From assembly GCA_016196065.1 (NCBI GenBank), contig JACPYL010000027.1, forward strand, positions 124,001-188,000: a stretch of 64,000 nucleotides of DNA, given 5' to 3'. This stretch comes from Acidobacteriota bacterium. GTDB taxonomy: Bacteria > Acidobacteriota > Terriglobia > Terriglobales > Acidobacteriaceae. Position numbers and translations under genes: made by a program. Positions 54,089 to 62,526 of this stretch are shown here, in pieces (positions within the stretch are counted from its first letter, which is position 1; every line of letters begins with the position of its first letter). The notes beneath the pieces are model-generated. The model worked only from the letters and a program-made list of their open reading frames with translations. It made no database searches and was not told where the DNA came from.

Positions 54089-54227
54089 GACATTTCTCCA
54101 AAATGGTTGATTGAACTTGCGATTGGTGTCGAATACTTCGACGCTGCCTCGGGCGGCGGGAATCCTTGAATAGACCGCGACTGCCGGACTCACGCCCTCG
54201 AGAATAGTTACCGGATGCTGGGTCGAT

Positions 54228-56030
54228 TCATTTCGATATGCCGCCATACAGCCCGACCATGCGATAGGTCCGGTATTCCCACGCCCCGCCTTCGAGCACG
54301 TACTGCTTGGTGCCATCGGGAGACACTTCAGTGGATTTGCCGATCAGCGAACCTTGCCGGGCGAGCGCACCTGACGTGAAGACAAAGTTTCCGTTGGGTA
54401 GTCTCTCGGCGCTTCCGAGAGCATCGGAGCGATTTAGGTCAACGTTGAGCCCTGACGTGGCCGTCATCGTGTGCTCGTCGATGGTCCAGGTCTGACCGCG
54501 ACTACGGCATTGTGTGACTCCCTTACAGCGGACGTTGCCGTTGTCGAAGAGCAGTAGCGTCTTGTTATCGAGATAGTGGACGTTGTGCTGATAGGAAAAC
54601 CACGGACTGGGATCCGAGGAGACAACCGCAAAATCTCCGTCTTTACCCAAGCGCCAGATGATGTGTCCATCGCCCGAGCCGTTGCGGTAGTCGATCTTGA
54701 TTTCCCAGGCCTGATGGCGAACGGACATCAAGAGGTTGCCGTCCTCAGCAGACCAGGCAATGGAATTGGTGTGCAGCCAGTCCACCGCACCCGGGATCGG
54801 GCAGGGCGCACCAGTGCATTTGTCGTGCAGGATCGGGCCACGATTAACGTCCAAGTGATCGAACGCATCCCATGTCCAGATGACCTGAAGATCATGGTCG
54901 AGCACGAGGAGCATCTGACCGACGTATTGCTTTGGCTTCCCATTGATGTCCACTGTTCTCAGAGTCCAGCCGAGCGTGGCGACATTTCCATCGGGGAGGA
55001 GCAGAACGTCGTGATGAAATCCATAAATAATCTCCTGCCCTTTGGCCTGTAACTGGGTGTTGACGGCATCAATGTTCGTTTCACGCAGCGAATTGCCGGC
55101 CAGGTCGATTTCCCGGAGCACGTTGAAACCACGCGTCCGATTTTTGTCGCGGCCCAGGAAGAAGACCGTGCCTCCCGGCTCAAGCACTCCAGGAGCGCCG
55201 TTCTGAATACCCGAATCCACTGGGTCGACATACCACTGCACGCGGCCGCTCAAATCCGTCGCGATCACGTTGACGGCATTGGGCGCGCCTCGTGCTGTGA
55301 AGTTGTGATAGACCATGCCCTGGGTGACGTCGCTTTGCGCGCTCGGTCCGCGGCGAACGGCGAAGGTGGGAAAATCCAGCGAGGGTGGCGGAGCGCCGGT
55401 GGTGAAGACCTGCGAAGGGGACGTAGTTCCGTCGCTGGTCACGTGCGCCATCTCGTACTGAGTGTTGGCCAACATTCCCGCCACCACGAAGTTTCTGCTC
55501 TGGCCGGGTGTGCAGGGTAGCTCGTTAGTGTTCGTCCAGGCATTCGTGTCGGAGACCGGCCTGAACTGCACGTGGACTGATCCACTATTGCAGGCAGGTG
55601 CGCTGTACAGAGCCACCAGTGGATTCAGCGCGGGAGTAATCACCGCCTGCGTCCCACTCACACGCGAGTTGATCTCGCCGGCTACGACCGAGGATGTTGA
55701 ATCCGTCGCGCCGAAGTTGTCTTTGACCGTGACCTTCACCTGATAGGGGCCTTCCTGCATGGACGCCCAAGCCAAGGTGTTGCCAAGATTGAAGTCGCGC
55801 ACCACTTTGAAGCCAGCGGTGGTAGACACTCTGTATTGGTAGACGGGTGCTGCCCCGCAATTTGCGGCGACGGCTGTCCAGACCACTCGTTCTCCGAGGA
55901 GTTGGGGAGACGGCTTGCTCGGCGTCAGTGAAATTGTGCAACTGTTGGACTCCGCCCTCCCGATTGCCGGGGAGAGGAGCACGAGGACGGCAGCTGAGGC
56001 TGCCAGTACCGCGAATCTCAAAGGTTTCAT
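54228..56030 (-). CDS. Arylsulfotransferase (ASST) family protein
   Basis: 600 residues: a signal peptide, an Ig-like N-terminal region (about 30-115), then the six-bladed beta-propeller of aryl-sulfate sulfotransferases. Catalytic-type histidines and arginine appear as F-H-H-D-V-L-L-L-P, H-T-N-S-I-A-W, R-H-Q and Q-H-N-V-H-Y-L, matching the E. coli ASST active-site order. ASST moves sulfate between phenols without PAPS; whether this member keeps that activity needs assay. It precedes the two unknown secreted proteins on the same strand. Confidence 0.88.
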   Translation of the reverse strand: MKPLRFAVLAASAAVLVLLSPAIGRAESNSCTISLTPSKPSPQLLGERVVWTAVAANCGAAPVYQYRVSTTAGFKVVRDFNLGNTLAWASMQEGPYQVKVTVKDNFGATDSTSSVVAGEINSRVSGTQAVITPALNPLVALYSAPACNSGSVHVQFRPVSDTNAWTNTNELPCTPGQSRNFVVAGMLANTQYEMAHVTSDGTTSPSQVFTTGAPPPSLDFPTFAVRRGPSAQSDVTQGMVYHNFTARGAPNAVNVIATDLSGRVQWYVDPVDSGIQNGAPGVLEPGGTVFFLGRDKNRTRGFNVLREIDLAGNSLRETNIDAVNTQLQAKGQEIIYGFHHDVLLLPDGNVATLGWTLRTVDINGKPKQYVGQMLLVLDHDLQVIWTWDAFDHLDVNRGPILHDKCTGAPCPIPGAVDWLHTNSIAWSAEDGNLLMSVRHQAWEIKIDYRNGSGDGHIIWRLGKDGDFAVVSSDPSPWFSYQHNVHYLDNKTLLLFDNGNVRCKGVTQCRSRGQTWTIDEHTMTATSGLNVDLNRSDALGSAERLPNGNFVFTSGALARQGSLIGKSTEVSPDGTKQYVLEGGAWEYRTYRMVGLYGGISK

Positions 56031-56255
56031 ATCGCACCTCCTGTGCGTTTGTTGGCCGCACTTTCTCGTGCCCGCCGGAAACCTTCAAGGCACAGAGCGT
56101 CGTCCGTGCATGAACCGTGAATAGCCAGCGAGGTTGCAGATATAAAGTGAGTTAGCGGGAGATGTAGCTTGCGGATCAGGGGTCAGAGTATGTGCTGCGT
56201 AGCTCGTAGCCCGCATTTACCGTGCTAAACTGCCTGCTCAAGGAAGGAAGACGCG

Positions 56256-58520
56256 ATGGCGGAAGGCGCCGCAGCCCGGCGAGTAGTTCGTTTTGGCGTC
56301 TTCGAAGTGGACTTCGGCACCGGAGAACTGCGCAAGGCCGGGGTCAAAATCAAGCTGCAGGACCAACCTTTTCAAGTTCTGGCCATGCTGCTGGAACGGC
56401 CGGGTGACCTCATCACCCGGGAAGCATTGCAAAGCCGACTTTGGCCGTCCGGCACATTCGGGGACTTCGAGCACGGACTGAACGTGGCCGTGAAAAAGCT
56501 GCGCATCGCCCTGGGCGACACCGCCGACAATCCCCGGTTCATTGAGACGCTGGCCCGACGGGGTTATCGATTTGTCGGGCAGGTCGACAATGTCGTCTCT
56601 GTCTCGAGTCGAACCGTCACAGATTCCCAAAGCGAATCGAACGCGGCTGCAGGACCTAGTCTGGTGCGCACGGCCCCGAGTGCAAAGATGGATCCGCAAC
56701 GTGAGCGGCGAGGGCTTCTCCGCTGGGCGGTAGTCGTGATTCTGGTGGTTGCGGCCGGAATCGCACTGTGGCACTGGTGGCCCTCCCGCCCGTCGCCGCG
56801 CGTGGTCACTCGGTTCACCATTCCTCTCCCGCCTTCGGACGAATTTTTCATGAAACGCGGCGGACTGGTCATCTCACCCGACGGTGGCTATCTTGTTTAT
56901 TCCGCCACGACGTCGAAGACGAAGGCCCGACAACTCTATTTGCGGCCCCTGGATCAAAACGAAGCAGTTTCAATTCCGGGGACAGACGGGGCCATCGGGC
57001 CGTTCTTCTCTCCGGATGGCCAGTGGATCGCTTTCACCGCCGGCGGCGAATTGAGAAAGGTTCCGCTGCATGGCGGATCGCCGATCACGGTGTGTGCCAA
57101 GTCAAATGCACTCCCCGGAACATGGGGGCCGGACGGCACCATATTCTTCAGCCAAGGATCGGCTGGCGACGAAGAAGCGAGATTCCTCATGCGCGTCGCA
57201 GCAACTGGAGGTACGCCCCAGGCGATCACGCTTGCCGAGAAGACGCTGACGGAATTCCCTCCACGGTGGCCGCAAGTGCTGCCGACCGGGAACGCAATTC
57301 TCTACGTTACGGGCGGCACGTGGGCTGCATACTCAGACGATGCGACGATCGTCGCGCAATCCCTCAAGACCGGAGAGCGCAAGGTTCTGATTCAGGGAGC
57401 CACGTGTCCGCGCTATGTTTCCACCGGCCACCTCGTCTATGCCCAAGGCGGCACCCTGCTTGCTGCCCCGTTTGACGTGGATCGCCTTGAGATAACTGGA
57501 CCCGCCTTCCCGGTAGCGGAAGACCTCTGGCGAGGCCCCGGCGGTTACGTTGCCTATGACATCTCGCGAGACGGTCTGCTCGTCTCTGTTAACAGTGGCG
57601 AAATGAGTGTGGGGAATCGTACGCTGAACTGGGTGGACCGCACGGGAGCGGCGCTGCCGATCAATACTCCCGCACGTCAATATAGCCAGCCCAGTCTTTC
57701 GCCGGACGGGAAACACATCGCCGTAGCCATCGGCGATCCCCTTCGCCAGTCTGACATCTGGGTCCTGGACCTGGAGCAGAACGTTGCCCGGCAGGTCACT
57801 TCGTCCCAGGCCGGTGAGAGCGCGACTGCTCCCCTATGGACACCGGATGGCAAGCGGATCATCTACGCCTCCGGCTTTCACGGAAGGTCGCTGTTCTGGC
57901 AGGCAGCCGATGGCAGTGGCAAAGCGGAGTTACTTTTCTCCAGTAGTCTCTCCCCTTCCGGAATGATTCTGGCGACGTCCTGCTCGCCCGATGGCCGGTT
58001 TCTCGTTTTTCAGCGGGGAGATACGCGCGATTTCAACTTGTGGGTATTGAACCTCGCCGGCGATCACAAACTTTCGCCGCTGCTGATGACCAGTTTCATG
58101 ACGACCTATCCACAGATCGCTCCCGACGGTCGCCGGCTCGCCTACACATCGGACGAGTCCGGGCGTCCCGAAGTTTACGTGCAGTCATTCCCAACACTTG
58201 GCGACAAACGGCTCATCTCGGTCGGCGGCGGCGAAGAAGCGCGCTGGTCGCGAGACGGCCGGCAATTGTTCTATCGGCAGGGCAATAAAATGATGGCCGT
58301 CGATATGCAAGCCGGAAGGCCGCTTCCGGGGCACGCCCCGCGGCTTCTGTTCGAAGGGATTTACCCGCGCAGCGATTTCTGGACTAACTATGACCTGTCC
58401 AGAAATGGCGATCGCTTTCTCATGTTGAAGGAAGTAGACGAAACAAGAGCAAGCCAGAAGTTGCGGGTGGTATTGAATTGGACCGAAGAACTCAAGCACC
58501 GTCGCGTGGGCAAGGATTGA
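56256..58520 (+). CDS. CadC-like winged-helix / transmembrane / PD40 repeat protein
   Basis: 754 residues. The N-terminal OmpR/CadC winged helix (about 12-105, with W-P-S-G-T-F-G-D-F-E-H-G-L-N-V-A-V-K-K-L-R) would bind DNA in the cytoplasm. A membrane helix spans about 152-174. The periplasmic part is a beta-propeller of WD40-like PD40/TolB repeats (S-P-D-G-x-Y, F-S-P-D-G-Q-W-I-A-F, L-S-P-D-G-K-H-I-A-V). This one-component design is very common in acidobacteria. The signal is unknown. Confidence 0.93.
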   Translation: MAEGAAARRVVRFGVFEVDFGTGELRKAGVKIKLQDQPFQVLAMLLERPGDLITREALQSRLWPSGTFGDFEHGLNVAVKKLRIALGDTADNPRFIETLARRGYRFVGQVDNVVSVSSRTVTDSQSESNAAAGPSLVRTAPSAKMDPQRERRGLLRWAVVVILVVAAGIALWHWWPSRPSPRVVTRFTIPLPPSDEFFMKRGGLVISPDGGYLVYSATTSKTKARQLYLRPLDQNEAVSIPGTDGAIGPFFSPDGQWIAFTAGGELRKVPLHGGSPITVCAKSNALPGTWGPDGTIFFSQGSAGDEEARFLMRVAATGGTPQAITLAEKTLTEFPPRWPQVLPTGNAILYVTGGTWAAYSDDATIVAQSLKTGERKVLIQGATCPRYVSTGHLVYAQGGTLLAAPFDVDRLEITGPAFPVAEDLWRGPGGYVAYDISRDGLLVSVNSGEMSVGNRTLNWVDRTGAALPINTPARQYSQPSLSPDGKHIAVAIGDPLRQSDIWVLDLEQNVARQVTSSQAGESATAPLWTPDGKRIIYASGFHGRSLFWQAADGSGKAELLFSSSLSPSGMILATSCSPDGRFLVFQRGDTRDFNLWVLNLAGDHKLSPLLMTSFMTTYPQIAPDGRRLAYTSDESGRPEVYVQSFPTLGDKRLISVGGGEEARWSRDGRQLFYRQGNKMMAVDMQAGRPLPGHAPRLLFEGIYPRSDFWTNYDLSRNGDRFLMLKEVDETRASQKLRVVLNWTEELKHRRVGKD

Positions 58521-58615
58521 AGCGCACTCAAGAGAGCAGGAATTAAAGACGCGCCTTGCCTCGCAGGCGAGAGGGCAAGTTTTCCGCCAGCGGGATTTCT
58601 GGGTATGATCGCTGG

Positions 58616-59881
58616 ATGTGCGCCGCGTCGTCTACTCCCGGAGTAGTCAGCTTCGAAGAAGCCCGTCACATTGTGGAGCGGCACGCCGGAACGGTCTCGC
58701 CGCGTGAGCCTGAGAGCGTAACTCTGCTCGGTGCCTCGGGCCGGATCCTTGCAGAGTCGATCGATGCCGATCGCGATTTTCCTCCATTTGCGCGCGCGGC
58801 TCGCGATGGCTACGCCGTGCGGGCAGCGGATCTGGCTACGACGCCGGCACGACTCGAACTGATTGGCGAGATCAAGGCTGGCGATATCCCAGCGACTTCC
58901 TTCCAGGTGGGTTCCGGGCTGACAGCCTCGATCATGACCGGCGCTCCATTGCCGTCCGGCGCGGATGCGGTGGTGATGGTCGAGTACACGACCCAGACAG
59001 GAAGTACGATTGCAATCAGCCGCGGCGTAAAGACGGGCGAGAATTTCGTTCCCCGAGGATCGGAGGCGCGCCAGGGCCAGAGATTACTGGATCCCGGAAC
59101 TCGCCTTGATCACGCAGCGATTGCATTGCTGGCGTCGGTCGGCAAGAGTGCGGTGCGAGTATTTCGCAAGCCGCGCATCGCAGTACTGGCTACCGGTGAT
59201 GAAATTGTTGCGATCGAAACTACTCCTGGTCCAACGCAGATTCGAAACTCGAATTCTTATTCACTGGCAGCGCAGATACAGAATGCGGGCGGGGAACCAG
59301 TGCTGCTGCCCATCGCGCCGGATGAGCGGGTGCGGTTGCGATCACTAATCGAAGAAGGGTTGGAAGCCGATCTGCTTTTGATGGCAGGCGGAGTTTCGAT
59401 GGGCAAGTACGATCTGGTGGAGCAGGTGCTCGAGGAATTGAAAGCTGAGTTCTACTTCACGGGCGCGCAGATCCAGCCCGGGAAACCTATTGTGTTCGGA
59501 TCCTGCATGCGGCCGACGCGGGCGGGGGCGCCCGCGCCACATAGGCAATATTTTTTCGGGTTGCCGGGGAATCCTGTGTCAACCATGGTGACGTTCGAAC
59601 TCTTCGTGCAGCCGATGATCCAAGCGCTGGCTGGGAGTAAGGCGCAGTCGCTGGTGTTTCTGAAGGCTCGCTTGAAGTCTGATGTGCGCGCGAAGACTGG
59701 GCTGAAGCGCTTTCTTCCAGCGGTGCTTTCGGGGGAATTCGAGAACGCGGAAATTGAGTTGGGGCGCTGGCAAGGATCGGGCGACATCGCGGCTCTGGCG
59801 GCAGCGAATTGCTACTTGGTGATTCCGCCAGATCGCGACTTGATCAGTGCAGGAGAATGGGTACCTCTGCTGATGCGTTGA
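58616..59881 (+). CDS. moeA: Molybdopterin molybdenumtransferase MoeA
   Basis: A 421-residue enzyme inserting molybdate into adenylylated molybdopterin. The order is R-D-G-Y-A-V-R at 63-69, M-T-G-A-P-L-P-S-G-A-D-A-V-V-M-V-E near 107-123, T-G-D-E-I near 193 and G-G-V-S-M-G-K-Y-D near 258-266. The C-terminal F-F-G-L-P-G-N-P-V-S-T is near 313-323. Oddly, residues about 298-311 (R-P-T-R-A-G-A-P-A-P-H-R) are an insertion from a dispersed palindrome at 59518-59543, right before F-F-G-L-P-G-N. moaC and mog follow, so this is a Moco cluster. Confidence 0.96.
   Translation: MCAASSTPGVVSFEEARHIVERHAGTVSPREPESVTLLGASGRILAESIDADRDFPPFARAARDGYAVRAADLATTPARLELIGEIKAGDIPATSFQVGSGLTASIMTGAPLPSGADAVVMVEYTTQTGSTIAISRGVKTGENFVPRGSEARQGQRLLDPGTRLDHAAIALLASVGKSAVRVFRKPRIAVLATGDEIVAIETTPGPTQIRNSNSYSLAAQIQNAGGEPVLLPIAPDERVRLRSLIEEGLEADLLLMAGGVSMGKYDLVEQVLEELKAEFYFTGAQIQPGKPIVFGSCMRPTRAGAPAPHRQYFFGLPGNPVSTMVTFELFVQPMIQALAGSKAQSLVFLKARLKSDVRAKTGLKRFLPAVLSGEFENAEIELGRWQGSGDIAALAAANCYLVIPPDRDLISAGEWVPLLMR
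59518..59543 (+). repeat. GGGCGCCC palindrome inserted in frame in moeA
   Basis: The core gcgggcgggggcgcccgc is followed by gccacat and translated as R-A-G-A-P-A-P-H-R. It has the same frame and orientation as in prmC and trmFO. Confidence 0.88.
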
Positions 59882-59931
59882 CAGGATGAATCGCAGGGTA
59901 AGATTGACGAGGCGCTTGCATGGATCTGTAT

Positions 59932-59956
59932 TGCCGGCGAGTCGCCGGCGCTACGG
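59932..59956. repeat. CTACG-tailed palindrome, copy between moeA and moaC
   Basis: Virtually identical to 1833-1856 (tgccggcga, gtcgccggcg, ctacg). It lies two bases before the moaC start and would be in its leader. Confidence 0.8.
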
Positions 59957-59958
59957 TA

Positions 59959-60450
59959 ATGCCTAAGAAACTCTCACATTACGATTCCAAAGGTCGCGCA
60001 CGAATGGTGGATGTTTCCGCCAAGGCGGCGACCGTGCGGGAAGCGGAGGCGAGCGCGTTTGTCCGGATGAAAGCGGCAGTGTTGCGGGCCTTGCCGTCGA
60101 ATCCCAAGGGCGATCCACTCGAGGTCGCGCGCACGGCCGGGATCATGGCGGCGAAGCGTACCTCCGATCTGATCCCGATGTGTCATCCACTTCCTCTGTC
60201 GTACATTGCTGTGACATTGCGCGTGTGCGAAAATGGCGTGGCTATTACCTCAAAAGTAAAGACCACTGCCGAGACCGGCGTGGAAATGGAAGCACTGGTC
60301 GCGGCAGGAGTCGCGGCGCTGACTGTCTATGACATGTGCAAGGCGCTCGACAAGGGAATTGAAATCCGGGAATTGATGTTGGAAAAGAAATCGGGCGGCA
60401 AGAGCGGCGATTATCGCCGCCCAGGCAAGCCCAACAAGAAGCGCAAGTAG
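59959..60450 (+). CDS. moaC: Cyclic pyranopterin monophosphate synthase
   Basis: A 163-residue enzyme that acts with MoaA in the first step of molybdenum cofactor synthesis. K-R-T-S-D-L-I-P-M-C-H-P-L at 66-78 contains the active-site residues, with T-A-E-T-G-V-E-M-E-A and K-A-L-D-K-G further on. The start is ATG 59959. An earlier in-frame ATG at 59920 would translate the palindrome and is unlikely. The basic Lys/Arg tail is extra. Confidence 0.96.
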   Translation: MPKKLSHYDSKGRARMVDVSAKAATVREAEASAFVRMKAAVLRALPSNPKGDPLEVARTAGIMAAKRTSDLIPMCHPLPLSYIAVTLRVCENGVAITSKVKTTAETGVEMEALVAAGVAALTVYDMCKALDKGIEIRELMLEKKSGGKSGDYRRPGKPNKKRK

Positions 60451-60456
60451 CTTTCT

Positions 60457-61212
60457 ATGCCGAGCAACGTAAAACTCCTGCTGGTGGATGACAACCCGAT
60501 GGTGCTGGGGATGCTGAAGCAGGCTCTGTCTCCGCTGGCGGAAATTTCTACGGCCGGCGATGCCGCGGATGCGTTATTGAAAGCGGTGGATGAAGCGCCC
60601 GACATGGTGATCTGCGACTACCGTATGCCGGGGATGGACGGGCGGCAGTTGCTGGAAAAGTTGAAGAGCCGTCCGGCGACCGCGGGAATCACGGTCATCC
60701 TGATGGCCAGCAAGTCGGACATCAATGAACGGCTATCGGTACACGAGTCAGCCGAAGACTACATTGAAAAGCCGTTTTTCCTGAAGCAGGCGACGCAGCG
60801 CATCAAACGCGTGATCGATCGCATTGCTTTGGAGAAGATGGCGAAAGCGGCGCCTTCCGACGGCATTCTGCGCGGCAGTTTGGCGCAGATGAATGTCGTC
60901 GACCTCGTGCAGTCGCTCGAGATGGGCCGCAAGAGCGGCTCGCTGACCATGACGCGGGCCGATGAAAAATGTGAGATGTTCTTCAGCCAGGGACAAGTGA
61001 AGCACGCCGCCTATGGCTCCATTTCAGGCGATGAGGCGGTCTTCAAAGTTCTCCGCTGGACTGACGGAAGCTTCGAAGTGGATTTCGATGGAAAGACCGC
61101 GAAAGAAAGCACGACCCTCAACACGCAAGGCTTGCTGATGGAAGGCTTGCGCCAGTTGGATGAGGCGCAACGCGATTCTACCGAGGGAGAAGATGTCCTC
61201 CTCGACACCTGA
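60457..61212 (+). CDS. Response regulator with receiver and DUF4388 domains
   Basis: 251 residues. The receiver (1-125) is intact: acidic pair D11-D12, phospho-acceptor D54 (V-I-C-D-Y), S85 and K105. The C-terminal DUF4388/PATAN domain (about 132-235, beginning L-R-G-S-L-A-Q-M-N-V-V-D-L-V-Q-S-L-E) is a protein-protein adaptor seen in gliding and two-component signalling. It sits between moaC and mog and overlaps mog by 20 bases, so it is translated with the Moco genes. The link to cofactor synthesis is unexplained. Confidence 0.9.
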   Translation: MPSNVKLLLVDDNPMVLGMLKQALSPLAEISTAGDAADALLKAVDEAPDMVICDYRMPGMDGRQLLEKLKSRPATAGITVILMASKSDINERLSVHESAEDYIEKPFFLKQATQRIKRVIDRIALEKMAKAAPSDGILRGSLAQMNVVDLVQSLEMGRKSGSLTMTRADEKCEMFFSQGQVKHAAYGSISGDEAVFKVLRWTDGSFEVDFDGKTAKESTTLNTQGLLMEGLRQLDEAQRDSTEGEDVLLDT

Positions 61213-61687
61213 GCGGACTGCGGCCGTGCTCACCGTCAGCGACTCTTGCTCGCGCGGTGAAAAGACAGATCTCTCGGGTCCTGCGGTTGCGCAGGCACTC
61301 GAGAACCGAAAATTTCGAGTGGTCGTGCGCAGCGTCGTTCCCGACGAGACTGCTGCAATCCAGGAAAAGTTGATCGAACTCTGCCGTTCCGCGCGGCTGG
61401 TCGTGACCACGGGTGGGACCGGTGTTGCGCTGCGCGATGTCACTCCTGAAGCTACGCGCGCGGTTTGCGATCGTCTGGTGGAAGGCATCGCCGAGCAGAT
61501 GCGTGCGGAAGGATTGAAAAAGACGCGGTTCGCGAGCCTGAGTCGCTCGGTGTGCGGAACGCGCGGCACAAGTCTGATTTTGAATTTGCCGGGTAGTCCC
61601 GCGGGCGCGGTGGAAGCGCTCGCTGCCGTGATCGAAGTGCTGCCGCATGCACTCGACTTGCTGGAAGGGAAGACGGAGCACGGGTAG
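61193..61687 (+). CDS. Molybdopterin adenylyltransferase (Mog/MoaB family)
   Basis: 164 residues of the MoaB/Mog fold that activate molybdopterin with ATP. V-S-D-S-C-S-R-G-E-K-T-D-L-S-G at about 17-31 and T-T-G-G-T-G at 78-83 with D-V-T-P-E-A-T are diagnostic. N-L-P-G-S-P-A-G-A near residue 140 matches the MPT-binding site. Mog and MoaB cannot be told apart by eye here. The start at 61193 overlaps the response regulator by 20 bases. Confidence 0.9.
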   Translation: MSSSTPERTAAVLTVSDSCSRGEKTDLSGPAVAQALENRKFRVVVRSVVPDETAAIQEKLIELCRSARLVVTTGGTGVALRDVTPEATRAVCDRLVEGIAEQMRAEGLKKTRFASLSRSVCGTRGTSLILNLPGSPAGAVEALAAVIEVLPHALDLLEGKTEHG

Positions 61688-61692
61688 GGAAT

Positions 61693-61789
61693 TGTCGTTA
61701 GTCGGTGGTCGTTTGCAAAATTCATTCCTTGCCGAGACTGCCAGGACTTCCGGCATAGCGAACGACTAGCGACCATCGACCAACGACTG
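61693..61789. repeat. Heptad-repeat hairpin H12 (mog - VTT gap)
   Basis: The left arm (61693-61716) has three units (TGTCGTT, AGTCGGT, GGTCGTT). The right arm (61758-61789), on the other strand, has four (AGTCGTT, GGTCGAT, GGTCGCT, AGTCGTT) plus CGC. The arms differ by one unit in number. The loop is 41 nt. Confidence 0.82.
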
Positions 61790-61815
61790 TGTTCCAAGTA
61801 AACTGCTGACACCGC

Positions 61816-62460
61816 TTGCAAACCATCAAACACATCATCAGTGCCTACGGAAAGTGGATCGGGGCAATCCTGGCTCCGCTCGGAATATGGGGAGTGTTCG
61901 CGTTCGCCGCGGTGGACGGCGCTTTCATGGGCCTGCCCCTCGATGCCATCGTGGCCAGCTACATTTATAAAGACCCGCACCGGTTCCTGTTGTATGTGCT
62001 GCTCGCGGCGTTGGGGTCAACGGTTGGGAGCATCGTGCTTTACGTCATCGGATACACCGGGGGCGAGGTGCTGCTCCGCAAGCGGCTTTCTCCCGAACGC
62101 TTCCAGAAAATTCATGCGTCGTTCGAGAAGCACGAATTCCTGGCCTTGCTGGTTCCCGTCATGATGCCGCCTCCGACTCCGCTCAAGGCAGTGATGCTGG
62201 CGGCTGCTGTCTTTGAGATGAGCCTGTGGCGGTACCTGCTGGCGATCTTTTCAGGACGCATGTTGCGATTCCTGATCCTTGGATTGCTGACCCTCAAGTT
62301 CGGCCCGACGGTCGTGGAGTTGGGAGCAAAAGTCGTTGCGAGTCACTTCAGGTGGGTCCTGCTTGCCGTGGCGGTGGGCTTGGCGATCTGGCTGATCTGG
62401 CGCAGGCAGGCTGCAAAGAAGTCGACCGCGATGGGTGCGGAAAATACAACCGCTGTGTAG
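61816..62460 (+). CDS. VTT (DedA/SNARE-associated) domain membrane protein
   Basis: 214 residues with four or five membrane segments. The order G-A-F-M-G-L-P-L-D-A ... G-S-T-V-G-S-I-V-L-Y-V-I-G-Y and the re-entrant helix region ending P-P-T-P-L-K-A-V matches VTT/DedA-type proteins linked to lipid scrambling and membrane homeostasis. Initiation appears to be TTG 61816. No ATG fits the family start. Confidence 0.8.
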   Translation: MQTIKHIISAYGKWIGAILAPLGIWGVFAFAAVDGAFMGLPLDAIVASYIYKDPHRFLLYVLLAALGSTVGSIVLYVIGYTGGEVLLRKRLSPERFQKIHASFEKHEFLALLVPVMMPPPTPLKAVMLAAAVFEMSLWRYLLAIFSGRMLRFLILGLLTLKFGPTVVELGAKVVASHFRWVLLAVAVGLAIWLIWRRQAAKKSTAMGAENTTAV

Positions 62461-62526
62461 CGCGAACTGCAGATCCCTCGCTTCTCTCGGGATGACAGTA
62501 TCTATACAACAATCTTCTTGCTAAGG

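Noticed and set aside
59920-59958. Upstream ATG for moaC reading through the palindrome
   Set aside because: No ribosome site, and the family starts near the ATG at 59959. It is noted because the palindrome would be in frame (C-R-R-V-A-G-A-T).
5185-61789. The heptad arrays as CRISPR or ordinary microsatellites
   Set aside because: There are no spacers, the units are only 7 nt and degenerate, arms are inverted and not extended, and no cas gene is present. Microsatellites would not give a two-arm inverted design at a dozen loci.
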